From contig CP087213.1 in the NCBI GenBank assembly GCA_020912385.1, forward strand, positions 1,922,001 to 1,986,000: a stretch of DNA of 64,000 nucleotides, given 5' to 3'. The number at the start of each line of letters is the position of its first letter. The first letter of the stretch is position 1. The stretch is from Neofusicoccum parvum (taxonomy: Eukaryota > Ascomycota > Dothideomycetes > Botryosphaeriales > Botryosphaeriaceae). The position numbers and the translations under genes are program-made. Positions 9,829 through 19,388 of this stretch are shown here, in pieces. Under the pieces are notes generated by a model. It saw only the letters and a program-made list of their open reading frames with translations. It did no database searches and was not told where the DNA came from.

Positions 9829-12107
9829 CTAGTCATACTCCTTATCTCTGCGTAGCTTCTTGGACTCATCCAAGTTGGTGGTGAGGGCAACATGGCCAAT
9901 AGGATGCTGGTCCCTTACGTCTCCAATCCTGACCATTACATTCTGCAGCACGCAGGCCCTCGCCAATCCACTGAGATAGGAACCTTCGGCAAATCTCGCC
10001 ATGTACACGTTGTCTCGTGTGCAGGAAGAGGTGGAACCGAAGATGTCCGGAGCAATGGTAATGATGTCGAGCACGACTGTCGCTACGGCAGCGATGAAAA
10101 GTATGACAGATGTGCCGAGAAGAACGAAAGCCCATCGCAAGTTGCAGATGCAGACATTTGGGCCTTTAATTTCGGCAATGGCCGGGACTCTGTTGAACGG
10201 CACACTTCTGTCGGTTATGTTGCGGAATGGGATGCCCAATCTGTCCTCGTCGTCGAAATTCGAGGCATGCAACAAGTCACGGTCGAGGTACGGAATCATG
10301 TAAAATGACTGCCAATATGTGTTGACCAACGCCTCAAAGCGAGCAGAGAATTCCTTGAGCGGCAGCTCTGAAAAGTCCGTCCAGGACATGTCGCGATTGA
10401 AGTGATAGCCCTCGATGCGTCCGGCAAGCCAAGCTTCGGCGTAAGTGGGACCCTGCTCGGACATATAGAGATCGTATGGTACCGCAGAATCAAAGTTCTG
10501 CGAGGCCATGATTTCCGTGAAGCTGTCTGTAGAAGTTTGGGAGGAGACCAACGGGAGTGTGTCGAGAATCAAACGCAGTCCCATAACCGCTGCGCCACTC
10601 ATCCCGCGGCCACCCCCACCAAGATTGCTGCTGAGGATATCACCGCTATCTGGTCGGCTGTCGTTGTCATCATCATCCCAGTAAGCTGGATTCCAGACGT
10701 CTTTGTCGGGAAGAGCTTGATTTGAGCTCTCATCCAAAATTGTGATATTAGAGAAGACTCCGGGACTGGTGGCCAAAGGAACAGGGTTCAGAAAACGCAT
10801 CGAGGTCACCTTGCAGGATAATCCTGTGCAGCTCACTTTAGAGACTACGTCTTGGGACCCTATTGAGCAGTAGGCGAGATTTACGGGTAGTTCTGCCGTT
10901 TTTCCGGACCTGAACACCCGAAGGTCCTCATTGCTGAAGCTTTCCGACGGCGATCCTCTCAGAGAGATGAACTTCAGTGGCCAGGCTTGTTCCTGCTTTT
11001 TCGTGTTGCCCGGTAGCCCAAGGTTGGTCAGGTACGCGTAATTCCACCCAGAGCTTTGGACGGACTCGAGATTCATTGTCGTTGTCTCAATGCTCGAGCA
11101 GTTGATGGCCCAGTGCCGCGACTCAAGCTGAAACGTGACATTGGAGTCACTTCGCTCAGGGAGATCAGCAACCGGTATTCCTACGAGAGATGAGTAGGAT
11201 ACGGGCTTGCTGTAGTCGATATCCTTCCATTCGTTGGGATCCCAGGAATAGTTGCCTTCGCTGACGGCATGGACCGAGGGTATCTTTACAAATCCTTTCC
11301 AGTCCGCCGGCAAATCTGTGTGGCTCTGCATGGCGACGGAGGTGTGAAAGTGTGTCTTCTGAGTGAACACCATCTTGTCCATAGATACACCCAAGTGAGT
11401 GAGGAAATTGTCCTGCTGAGCGGCATTCGCGACAGGCAAGTATCTGACAAAAGTCTCATTGCTGATGGATGTAGGTTCGAGTCTGTGCAGACGAAGCGCA
11501 GCCTGGCTTGCCAGAGGCGAAAGACACCACAAGGCGATAAGAGCGAGACCGAAAAGGTTAACTGGGCGTAGCGTAAGCTGTGTCTGAATGGCAGTGAAGA
11601 ATGACCGACAACCGACGAATCGCTCCAAAGTCTAATGTGTGTAAGTTTTGAGCGCGTAGTAGATAGGAACGGCACTCGACCTACCCCGATAGAAATGCCT
11701 TTCTGGGCTCTGTACAAGGCGAGCGCGTGGAAGAAGCGACCCATGGTGGTGGCGAATAGAATGGGCAGAAGCGTAGCAGCTACGTGGAGTTGCTCCATGA
11801 TGGCGGTACCACGCTTGGGCTTGCCATTCAAGGATGCAGCTGCGAGGGTAAGACCTGCGAAGGCTTGGATTAGCTAATGTGTCTTCTAAAATAGTGCAAT
11901 GATCTTGCCGGTTAGGTAGAGCTGGATGATGGTAAGAGTAATGCTGCCAAAGAGCAAAAGAACACGGGAGGCATTCCAACGGCCGAGGTGGTCGTGTCCA
12001 GGCAGTTCAAGCTGATCGGAAGCGATGCTGGTTTCGCGAGATGGAAGTGACTCAACCCGCTTCAACGGCCTGATGGGCGAGTTCAGCACGGCGGTGACCT
12101 TGTCCAT
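9829..12107 (-). CDS. Fungal multi-pass membrane protein of unknown function, 723 aa
   Basis: Three exons: 12107-11909, 11854-11685 and 11631-9829. Intron 2 (11632-11684) is a normal GT-AG intron. Intron 1 (11855-11908) has no GT available and fits only as a GC-AG intron with donor gcaaga, a gctaatc branch and cgcag. Splicing there joins the frames exactly. Hydrophobic segments lie near residues 47-67 (ASRVLLLFGSITLTIIQLYL), around the segment LHVAATLLPILFATTMGRFF, in PVNLFGLALIALWCLSPLAS, and near the C-terminus (WAFVLLGTSVILFIAAVATV). A large loop of roughly 400 residues with several N-x-S/T sites lies between the last two, so it is probably extracytoplasmic. It resembles a widespread uncharacterised Pezizomycotina membrane family; I know no function for it. 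Confidence 0.85.
11855..11908 (-). other. Non-canonical GC-AG intron
   Basis: The 54-base intron of the membrane protein gene starts G|GCAAGA and ends CGCAG, with gctaatc as branch site. No GT dinucleotide occurs between the last exon-1 codons and the acceptor. The unspliced frame meets a stop within the intron, while removal of these 54 bases restores a continuous reading frame. Confidence 0.75.
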
Positions 12108-12735
12108 GGTTCAGGCGTGCGCGCTGTGCTTCGGCGATAGAGGACGGCAAAGAAGGCAGTGCGTCACGAAGAAGAGTGGCAAAGGGAAGAAAGAAGCAGA
12201 GGTGGAGGAGGCGCTCTGGAAAGAAAAGGAAGCCCGCCGGCTCTGTGAGCGGCGTCGGCGAAGGTTTGCTCCGCGTCACGCCCACAACCAGCGCCGGGAA
12301 GACTCGATATGGTTGAGGGAGCACTCCCGATGATGTTTCGGGTTCACCACTCACTGAAAAGACAAGCTCACCTGAAGTATATCATCGCTCATGGCTCTAA
12401 GAACACGCAGGAGGAACCGAAGAAATGAATCATTGCCCGCAAGATTGTCTAATGCCTCTCATACCTCCCAGTCGACCTCTGACGCAATGAAAAGATGTGC
12501 GCGCCAAGTTGGAGCCAGAGGTATCATAAAGATTGTGCTGTGGAAATTTTGCATGGCGTGGCTGAAAAGGAAAGACTCTGCGGTGCGTATACTCATCAGT
12601 AAAGGTTTGCTTTTCTGTGCCAGAAAAATCCAGTTCGGGCTATGTGACGGGATGTAAGATCTGGAGTTGTCGTTCTGGCACGTGACTTGGGCTCTCACAC
12701 TATAGTCCCGCCACCGCGCCGCTGAATTTTACATT
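12108..12735. other. Upstream region of the membrane protein gene
   Basis: About 630 bases holding the promoter and leader of the minus-strand membrane protein gene and the upstream flank of the tRNA. A basic open frame on the plus strand (12025-12333) overlaps the gene start in antisense and looks like a shadow. Confidence 0.5.
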
Positions 12736-12839
12736 GCGGCCATGGCCTAGTGGTTATGGCGTCAGTCTTACAGTCAGCCGATCTTCGATTGCCGCACTGC
12801 TTACACTGAAGGTCGGTGGTTCGATCCCGCCTGGCCGTA
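12736..12839 (+). tRNA. tRNA-Val (anticodon UAC) with a 31-base intron
   Basis: The acceptor stem pairs 12736-12742 (GCGGCCA) with 12832-12838 (TGGCCGT), with one G-U pair at the end; the discriminator is A at 12839. The D arm is GCC/GGC with a TAGTGGTTAT loop. The anticodon stem pairs TCAGT with ACTGA, and the loop reads C-T-TAC-A-[intron]-C, giving anticodon UAC for valine codon GUA. The intron is at 12773-12803, at the canonical position after base 37. The variable region is AGGTC and the T arm GGTGG/CCGCC with loop TTCGATC. A T5 tract about 15 bases downstream can serve as the Pol III terminator. The structure looks fully intact. Confidence 0.93.
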
Positions 12840-13079
12840 GTATCTCGAGTCCTTCATCTTTTTGTCATTTTCTCCTAGGGTCCATACACGTAGCTGCTTT
12901 GCCTCGCGGGCGTATTCGTAGATAATACATACCTACGCTGGGCAGTACGTTAGCAGTAATACTAATGGTCGGCAATTTAGCCCGGTCTGTCTGTAGTATC
13001 TCGAGTCTATCATTCTTTTGTCTTTTTTGTCCTTGCTCTTATAACCTACCACTGCTTTGCCTCGTGAACGTGCCCGTAG
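12811..13079 (+). repeat. Diverged tandem duplication of the tRNA 3' half and its flank
   Basis: Copy A (12811-12921) runs from the variable loop of the tRNA through its downstream flank. Copy B (12967-13079) repeats it with a period of about 156 bases. Shared anchors are ggtcgg, the 14-base run gtagtatctcgagt, the T-rich terminator-like tract, ctgctttgcctcg and the closing cgtag. Copy B has lost the T-arm and acceptor pairing (ggcaatttagcccggtctgt in place of the T arm), so it is a tRNA relic, not a gene. Confidence 0.75.
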
Positions 13080-13578
13080 AAACATGCCCGCTGCCAGACA
13101 GCGCGCCAGCAGCACATGCTTCCCGCGGCGTTCGCCGCCTATCTCTTTTACGTTTCATCTCCGCAGCCGCAGCCTTCTTCCCTCTCTGCCCCAAGCGAAA
13201 CAGCCGTAAGCGAGGCCAGATGCTTCCCGTCCGACCAACGAGCGCCCCGCGCCAACGCCGCCCAAGCCCAGCTCCCAAGACAACGACCAAATCGCCTTCC
13301 CCGCCGCGCCCTCGTGTTCCTACCAAGACCCTGCCGGTGGCGTTTTGCTTCTCAGCCACTGCCGCGCCGGACGACGATGTCCTGTCCAAGAAACATGCTC
13401 CGGGAGAAAGATAAGGCCAATCAACCCGCCCACGGGGGCCTCCGGTGAGCTGCAGGTACGAATTTGGATGAGGTCATGAAAAAAGTGCTCCCAAAGATAT
13501 AACGAGCCCGCCGCCCGTCGAATTGAAAAGCTGCGGTCAATTTCGGACTTCTCTTCAACGCATTGGCTGTCCGTGAAA
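13080..13578. other. Promoter region of the RNase T2 gene
   Basis: About 500 bases upstream of the RNase T2 start. The region is rich in C and has open frames on several strands, but none has a motif or splice context I can support. Confidence 0.45.
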
Positions 13579-14748
13579 ATGCAACTGCTCTCGACCACCA
13601 CCGCGGCCCTGCTGCTCAGCAGCACAGCTACGGCCGCGCTCTACAACACGAGCAGCTTGAACCACACCTGCCAGCTGCGTGCGTCCTCCCCTCTACGCCC
13701 AATTCCCCCAATCCATTTCCCCAATCCATCCTAACAACCACCCCGCAGACGACCCCATCCTCTCCTGCACCGCCGACGCCGTCCCCGGCCTGACCGACAC
13801 GTGCTGCACCGAAACCTTTGGCGGCCTCGTCCTCGCGACGCAGTTCTGGGACACGTACACCGGCTACGAGGAGGCTGGGCAGCTGCTTCCCAAGGAATCG
13901 TGGACAATCCACGGGCTGTGGCCCGACTTCTGCAACGGCTCGTACACGCAGTACTGCGATCTGAGCCGCCAGTATGATCCGGAGCCGAGTCCGAACACGA
14001 CGAACGGGCTGGCGAATGGTAGGTTGATGGGATGATATGTATTATTGCGGGAATGGGGAAAAGAGCGCTGACTGGTGATGCGCAGGCACGTTCGTGCCGC
14101 CCTACAACGGCTCGGACATCAGCAGCTTCCTCGTGCCGTTTGGGCGGTACGACCTCCTCGAGTACATGAACACGTGCGTCTCCCCTCCAATCCCCTCTTC
14201 ACACCCTTGTCCGAAATCTAACACGCTCCCTTCCCGTTAGCTACTGGATCGCGCAAAACCAGCCCAACTGGTATCTCTGGGCGCACGAGTTCTCCAAGCA
14301 CGCGACCTGCTTCTCAACCTTCGACCTCCCCTGCTACGGCCCGCGCTATCAGCCGCACGAAGACGTCGTCGACTTCCTCGAGACCGCCATCCTCTTCGAT
14401 CGGCGCCTGCCCACCTTCACCTGGCTCGCCGACGCCGGCATCACGCCGTCCAACAGCACCACCTACACGCTCGCCGACATCCAGGCTGCGCTGACGGATG
14501 CGTACGGGGCTAAGCCGTACATCGGGTGCTCCGGGCCGCGGTTCAATGAGACGGCGGCTGGGAACGGTACGACGGATAATGGGCGCACGCAGTTGAGCGA
14601 GACGTGGTATTACAGCCACGTGCTGGGAAGGCCGCAGGAGGGCGTTTCAGTGCCGGTGGATGCGTCTGGCAGTGGGACGAGCTGCGCGAGGACAGCAGGT
14701 GCGGTGCATTATTATGAGAGGACGCCGAGCTCGGAGAGGGAGGTGTAG
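13579..14748 (+). CDS. Secreted ribonuclease T2
   Basis: Four exons: 13579-13678, 13749-14018, 14086-14173 and 14241-14748, giving 321 residues with consistent phases. Residues 1 to about 19 (MQLLSTTTAALLLSSTATA) are a signal peptide. The two catalytic segments of the T2 family are both present: CAS1 as SWTIHGLWPDFCNG and CAS2 as WAHEFSKHATC, with the two catalytic histidines and the Glu and Lys of CAS2. Cysteines flanking these segments match the conserved disulfides, and several N-x-S/T sites suggest glycosylation. The enzyme cleaves RNA through 2',3'-cyclic phosphates with little base preference, either outside the cell or in the vacuole. The length fits fungal members. No truncation or missing key residue is seen. 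Confidence 0.95.
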
Positions 14749-14916
14749 CACATTGTCGATGTTTCGATTCGGTAATGTAAAATATAATTTGCTGGAAAGA
14801 GTTGAGTGGGCTCCTAGTAGATGGAGTACAGCTCCAGAACGCCATGGGTAGTACCAAAAACTCCGTATATGCTTTTCGCGCGTAGGTCAACTTCAAGGGG
14901 AAGGGTCGATGATGCC

Positions 14917-15951
14917 TCATCGCCATCCCCACCACCTCTTAATCGTATCACCAATGGTCTCCCTACCCTCCGACTGCCGCTCCAACCTCTTGACCTTCTC
15001 CTCCTCGAACAACTGCTCAACCTGCTTCGCAATGAGCTTGCTCTCCGCAAACTCTCCCTTCATAGCCCCCAGCTCCAGCTCGCGCTCGACGCCATGCAAG
15101 TCTTTCAACCGGTCCTCAAATTCCTTCCGCATCTTCGGGCTCAGCCCCTTCATCTCGTCCAACTTCCTCGCCAGCTCCTTCTCTTCAAACTCCTTGACCT
15201 TCGCCTCATCCACCTTCCCCCCCTCCACCTGCGCAGCCGCCGGCGCCAAATTCCCCCTCAACGCCGCGCTCACACTCTCGCCACTCAACACACTCCCCAA
15301 CACCACAGGCGGCTCCTCCCCCCTCGCCTTCGCCTCCTCCACCGCCCTCTCCTGCTCCAGCATCCGCTGATACAGCCGATCGGCATGCATCTGCACCGCC
15401 TCCTCAGCCTCCCTGCCCTGGCCCTGCACGGCCAGGTAGCCCAGCGCCTTGAGGAAGCGGCTCTGCATCGAGTAGCACCGGTCGAGCGCCTGCGTCTCGG
15501 CGCGGCACATGGTCACGCGCGCCGCCCACGTCCCGCCGCGGAAGCAGTCCGACAGCGCCACCTGCTGGAACGCGCAATTCTCGAGCGCCGCCCGCCCGAT
15601 CCCCGCCCGCCGGTCGTTGTACGCTGCCACGATGTCCGAGAGTTTTTCTTGGTCGGACTTCGAGCGCGCTTCGATCGAGGCGAGCGGCTCGTAGTTCTTC
15701 CAGAGGTGCGCGTACCGCCCGTCTGGGTAGAGGGATTCGGCGGGGACGGGTTTGCCGGTGGTGGTGGTGGCGGCCGCCGCGGTGGGAGGTTGTGAGGCGG
15801 GCGTCTTGGGCTTGGAGGGAACGGGCGGGGCGGTGCTGGAGGATGGCTGCGCGTGCGATTCTTGCGCGAGGAATTTCTTGAGGCTGGGGTCGAGCTGCTG
15901 CGCCGGGTCGGCGGCGGCGCTGGTGTCGGACGAGCCCCAGAACCAGCCCAT
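14917..15951 (-). CDS. Twin-CX9C protein with coiled coil, unknown function, 344 aa
   Basis: Intronless. The start giving MGWFWGSSD is chosen because the upstream in-frame extension is not protein-like. Residues 1-75 are disordered (Ser/Pro/Ala/Thr-rich). A compact segment follows with two CX9C motifs: C126-x9-C136 and C149-x9-C159. These are the hallmark of CHCH proteins of the mitochondrial intermembrane space, imported and oxidised by Mia40/Erv1. From about residue 165 to 330 the protein is strongly charged and helical, probably coiled coil, and it ends with GDTIKRWWGWR, a Trp-rich amphipathic tail that could touch a membrane. I do not recognise a named family. It is much longer than typical small twin-CX9C proteins. 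Mitochondrial location is inferred. Confidence 0.8.
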   Translation of the reverse strand: MGWFWGSSDTSAAADPAQQLDPSLKKFLAQESHAQPSSSTAPPVPSKPKTPASQPPTAAAATTTTGKPVPAESLYPDGRYAHLWKNYEPLASIEARSKSDQEKLSDIVAAYNDRRAGIGRAALENCAFQQVALSDCFRGGTWAARVTMCRAETQALDRCYSMQSRFLKALGYLAVQGQGREAEEAVQMHADRLYQRMLEQERAVEEAKARGEEPPVVLGSVLSGESVSAALRGNLAPAAAQVEGGKVDEAKVKEFEEKELARKLDEMKGLSPKMRKEFEDRLKDLHGVERELELGAMKGEFAESKLIAKQVEQLFEEEKVKRLERQSEGRETIGDTIKRWWGWR

Positions 15952-16921
15952 TGTGACGGGTCGCTTCGAGCTGGCGCGACGGAGCTGGTAGGTCAATTGG
16001 TTGTGGGGTGCTGGACAGCGAGGAGGATGGTGGGTGGAGGGCAGCTCGAGGCGGCAGAAGAATAATGTCTTGGCCGATCGGCGGTCGGAGGTTGGTGAGA
16101 AACTCCGCGGCTCTGATTGCTCCAACGTCAACTCCCTCCCTTCCACCATCGTCGTCAAGTCACCGCGTTCTATCGGGAATCTGCCATCGAGGTCTATGCG
16201 TAGCCTGCTCATCAAGCTGGTGGATTCATTGTCCTTCTTGTAGGTAAGTGAGAAGTGAACATGCACTCAGATGAACGATCCAGTCGCTGGGTATGTCATG
16301 TGCGCTTTGCGCAAGGGCCGGGAGCTCAATTCGAACACGAATATGTCTTGTTCTCGCCGGTAAGCATTCGAGCAGGCACCTACCCCTCTATTCATGCGTG
16401 ATGCAGAAAGGGCCCAATGAAAGCATACGAAGCATACGTTCCTCGACTCACAAGACTTGCTTACGTGCATGGTGGTGCCACAACAAAGTGGTGCCCCGTT
16501 ATTCTACCAAACGTTTCTAAAGGTGAATTCCGCATGGCGCATCGTCCTTGTTCAAACATTTAAGACGGTGATGGTTGATTTCAAGCCAACAGCAGACTGG
16601 ATCAAACCGTGACCTAAATTCAACGCCATCGTTGGTTTTCTGCTCGACGCTCTGGACAAGTCAACAACTACGAGCTAGACCTCTACAAAGTTTCATTCGA
16701 GAACAATGAATCGGCCAAGAGGCGCTAGAAGGCAATTAGTACGGTTGATGAAGGGATAGGGTAAATAGCCAAGATTAGTAGCCACGACATTTGCATTTAC
16801 AGTTGCGCCTTTACAAAGCTGCTTATGGAACCACGGCCGCATCAGAGGCAGGGAATCTGCAAGCGCATACGAGCGCAGCCAAGAGGTTACAATGACACCC
16901 GGCACCACATGAGTGGTCAAT
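15952..16921. other. Gene-poor, degenerate region
   Basis: About 970 bases, AT-richer than the surrounding genes. The left end is the promoter of the twin-CX9C gene. A minus-strand frame at 16693-16920 lies directly downstream of the GFA-like relic and may be its decayed 3' part, but the match is too weak to annotate. Confidence 0.4.
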
Positions 16922-17287
16922 TCAAACCCTTAGGATCCCATTGTAGTACTGCCTTACAGTTATAGTGTTGCCGCTCACAGTATTGGTGTCGAGGTATACC
17001 GTCAGCGAAATGTGCTGGTCAATCGCCTGGACCTCGTCACTGCCGACGATCTAGTTGACAGAGTAGGCTTGCTCAAATCAGTCCGAATCAGCAGAGTTAT
17101 CTCCCTGAGGACTTCACTCACGTCCTCCCGCACGTCGACAGTTATAGCTATGAATTTACCCTATCAACACCAGCTCCAGAGGGTAATCAGTTTTGTGTTC
17201 ATACCAATGGCAAATTATAGTCTCCTCAGGCTGTTTCTTCATGACAACTTGGATATTTGCGCAGTTGCAATGGCCTTGGTAAGACAT
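16922..17287 (-). pseudogene. Decayed GFA/CENP-V-type formaldehyde-activating enzyme gene
   Basis: On the minus strand an ATG at 17287 opens MSYQGHCNCANIQVV, continuing to ICH-W at about 17205. This is the start of the GFA (glutathione-dependent formaldehyde-activating) fold, with its first zinc motif CxC and the beginning of the CHC motif. A gtatga donor follows. Further down, two in-frame pieces separated by a good gtgagt-ctag intron (about 17051-17120) read GKFIAITVDVRED and then VYLDTNTVSGNTITVRQYY. The latter matches the family's segment just before its CGNCG motif. The frames of the first and second pieces cannot be joined, the middle zinc ligands are missing, and a stop precedes the CGNCG position. 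I read this as a pseudogene with deletion and frameshift. A functional gene with unusual splicing is less likely. Confidence 0.55.
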
Positions 17288-17762
17288 CTCTTCTTTCTCG
17301 ATGTGCTAAGACGCGTGGGTTAATAGTGTAGACTGCCGGAGATGGTTGAAATTAAAGATGAGATAAAAGGGAATAATGTAGCGGTAGGTAGAAGGCCTCT
17401 TTTGATATGTCTACGGAAAGTAATTATAGACGATTAGCATTTCCATATTGACGGGTATGTCACATCAGCCACGCCAAAACCATTGGCTAGAACCACTTGC
17501 TTCTCTGCAAGCCCCGCGCTGACACATTGAGACGCTGGTGCTTCGAACGCCTCAAAGTGTTTACTAAGGGCATCTGTCAGATGCGGGGCCGTGCGATAGG
17601 ATGCAGCATTCTTCTTGGCTTCTTCGACCCCGCCGCAGTCGTGAAAGTGCAGAGATGCCAACAGAGGGTTTATATGGACGGCCTCAATGTCTCTCCGAGT
17701 GACGCACCACAAGCGGAATTGTAGCGGTTGTCAGTCTATTGTTCTCAGAAGACTCCACCAAA
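17288..17762. other. Region between the GFA relic and the alcohol dehydrogenase
   Basis: About 475 bases forming the shared upstream region of two divergently oriented units. A minus-strand open frame (17434-17712) is somewhat protein-like but matches no family I know. Confidence 0.4.
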
Positions 17763-18984
17763 ATGTTCGCTCCCGTGCCGAAGACGATGAGGGCCGCCCG
17801 CCTCACTGAGGTATCGTTATAAGAGTCTTCCAAATCCCACCGCTCCCTCACCTCTAAAAACTGACCAATCCAACCCGCAGTTCAACAAACCCTACGAGCT
17901 CCTCGAAATCCCCGTCCCCACCATCGGCCCCAATGACCTCCTCCTCAAGATCGGCGCCGCCGGCTTCTGCCACACCGACCACCAAGTCTACGAAGGCGTC
18001 TACAAGACCCACCTCCCCATCACGCCCTCACACGAGCCCGTCGGCACCGTAGTCGCGGTCGGCGAAGCGGCAGCCAAGCAGGGCTGGACGCGCGGCCAGC
18101 GCGCAGGCACGCTGCTCTTCCAGCACGCGTGCGGCGCCTGCCACCGCTGCCGCACGCACCGGCAGCCCGGCGAAGACAAGCCGGACGCGCGGTTCTGCGA
18201 GCGCGTCGAGATGGCCGGGCTGCAGCACGACGGTGGCTTCGCCGAGTACATGGCGGCCGACGCCGACGCCGCGTCGCCGCTGCCCGACGGCCTGCCGCTC
18301 GAGCAGGCCGCGCCGCTGATGTGCGCTGGGGTAAGGTGCCTCGTCGATGCTCCCCGTGCGTACTTTCCGGGTGGCTGACGTTTTGTTCGGTGTGGAAAGG
18401 CTACCGTCTGGGCTGGCATCGCGGCCGCGCGGTTGCGGCCGGGCGTCCCTGTGGCTGTTGTTGGCGTCGGCGGTCTGGGGCAGCTGGCTGTGCAGTTCCT
18501 CAAGGCGCTGGGCCATCCGACCGTTGCGATCGATAATCGAGTTGAAGGTCTGGAGCTGGCGAGTGAAGTGGGGCCCGAGGCGTTGAGGGCGGATGCTGTT
18601 GTTGATTTCAAGGCCGACGATGCTGCTGAGCAAGTTGCGCGGTTTGCGGGAGAAGGCGGTGCGGTTGCTGCGGTTATTGTGTGCACTGAGAGCGTTGAAG
18701 CGACCGAGTGGAGCCTGAAGTTACTGCAGCCGCATGGGGTGGTTGTACCGCTTGGTCTACCGGTCGAGGGATTCCATTTCAATGCTTTTGACATCGTCTT
18801 CAAGGAGCTCATAGTGCGGGGAAGCTTGGTGGCGACCAAGGGACAGGTTGACGAAATGTTGGCGGTTGTTGACAAGCATGGTATCCGGTCCCATATCACG
18901 ACTGTGGGTTTTGAAGATGTGCCCAGACTGCCGGAGCTGTATATGGACAAGCATCTGAAGGGGCGACTTGTTCTGAAGATGTAG
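17763..18984 (+). CDS. Zinc-containing alcohol dehydrogenase, MDR family
   Basis: Three exons: 17763-17810, 17881-18330 and 18400-18984; 360 residues, all junctions phase zero. The catalytic zinc ligands are visible in GAAGFCHTDHQ (Cys) and the SHEPVG motif, with Ser in place of the usual Gly. The structural zinc lobe is CGACHRC followed by a fourth Cys, but 15 residues separate the third and fourth Cys instead of the common seven. The Rossmann nucleotide-binding motif is VVGVGGLGQLAVQF, and the acidic/basic turn after it suggests NAD(H). The protein most resembles the propanol-preferring (ADHP/AdhA) group of fungal medium-chain dehydrogenases, which oxidise primary alcohols or reduce aldehydes in the cytosol. 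Substrate is not decided by the sequence. Confidence 0.92.
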
Positions 18985-19388
18985 AGGTGCATTGATCAGC
19001 TCAAGTAAAGGAAAGGTCGGAATTTGAAGCACACCGTTTCTTTTGGGACCCACTGTGCACCTAATCGGAGCCAATGGCAACAAGATATTGGTCTCCGATT
19101 ATCACTGCAGGAGAGGGAGAGTATAAATAGTTACCGCAATGGCTTAAATCGCGTCAGATCAGCCGCTACGCTTCCTTCAAGTGTTTAAGTACCTCTTAGA
19201 ATGCCTCGGCGGCCCTAAGTTCTGCCATCTCTTCCTTTTCATACTCATTGGATCATGTTTCCATTTTGCGCGTACATAAAACATAACTTCCTGTCCCAAA
19301 TCCACCACTCCTCATGAAACCATTCCTCCTAGTCCTTCAATGCCCAGGCCGTTCCATTCCCCAGCAACTAGCACTCTTCTCCAAGAAC
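18985..19388. other. Convergent spacer with an isolated TATA-like element
   Basis: About 400 bases between the 3' ends of the dehydrogenase and the transporter. It contains gtataaatag at 19121-19130 on the plus strand, which precedes no sense gene, only the antisense strand of the transporter. Confidence 0.5.

Noticed and set aside
11465..11485. A tRNA B-box-like sequence (ggttcgagtc) inside the membrane protein gene
   Set aside because: No A box, no acceptor stem or cloverleaf pairing around it; it is part of a well-supported coding exon.
17434..17712. A minus-strand frame with a rather protein-like composition near the GFA relic
   Set aside because: I could not match it to any family or join it to the relic by splice sites, so it is left as intergenic.
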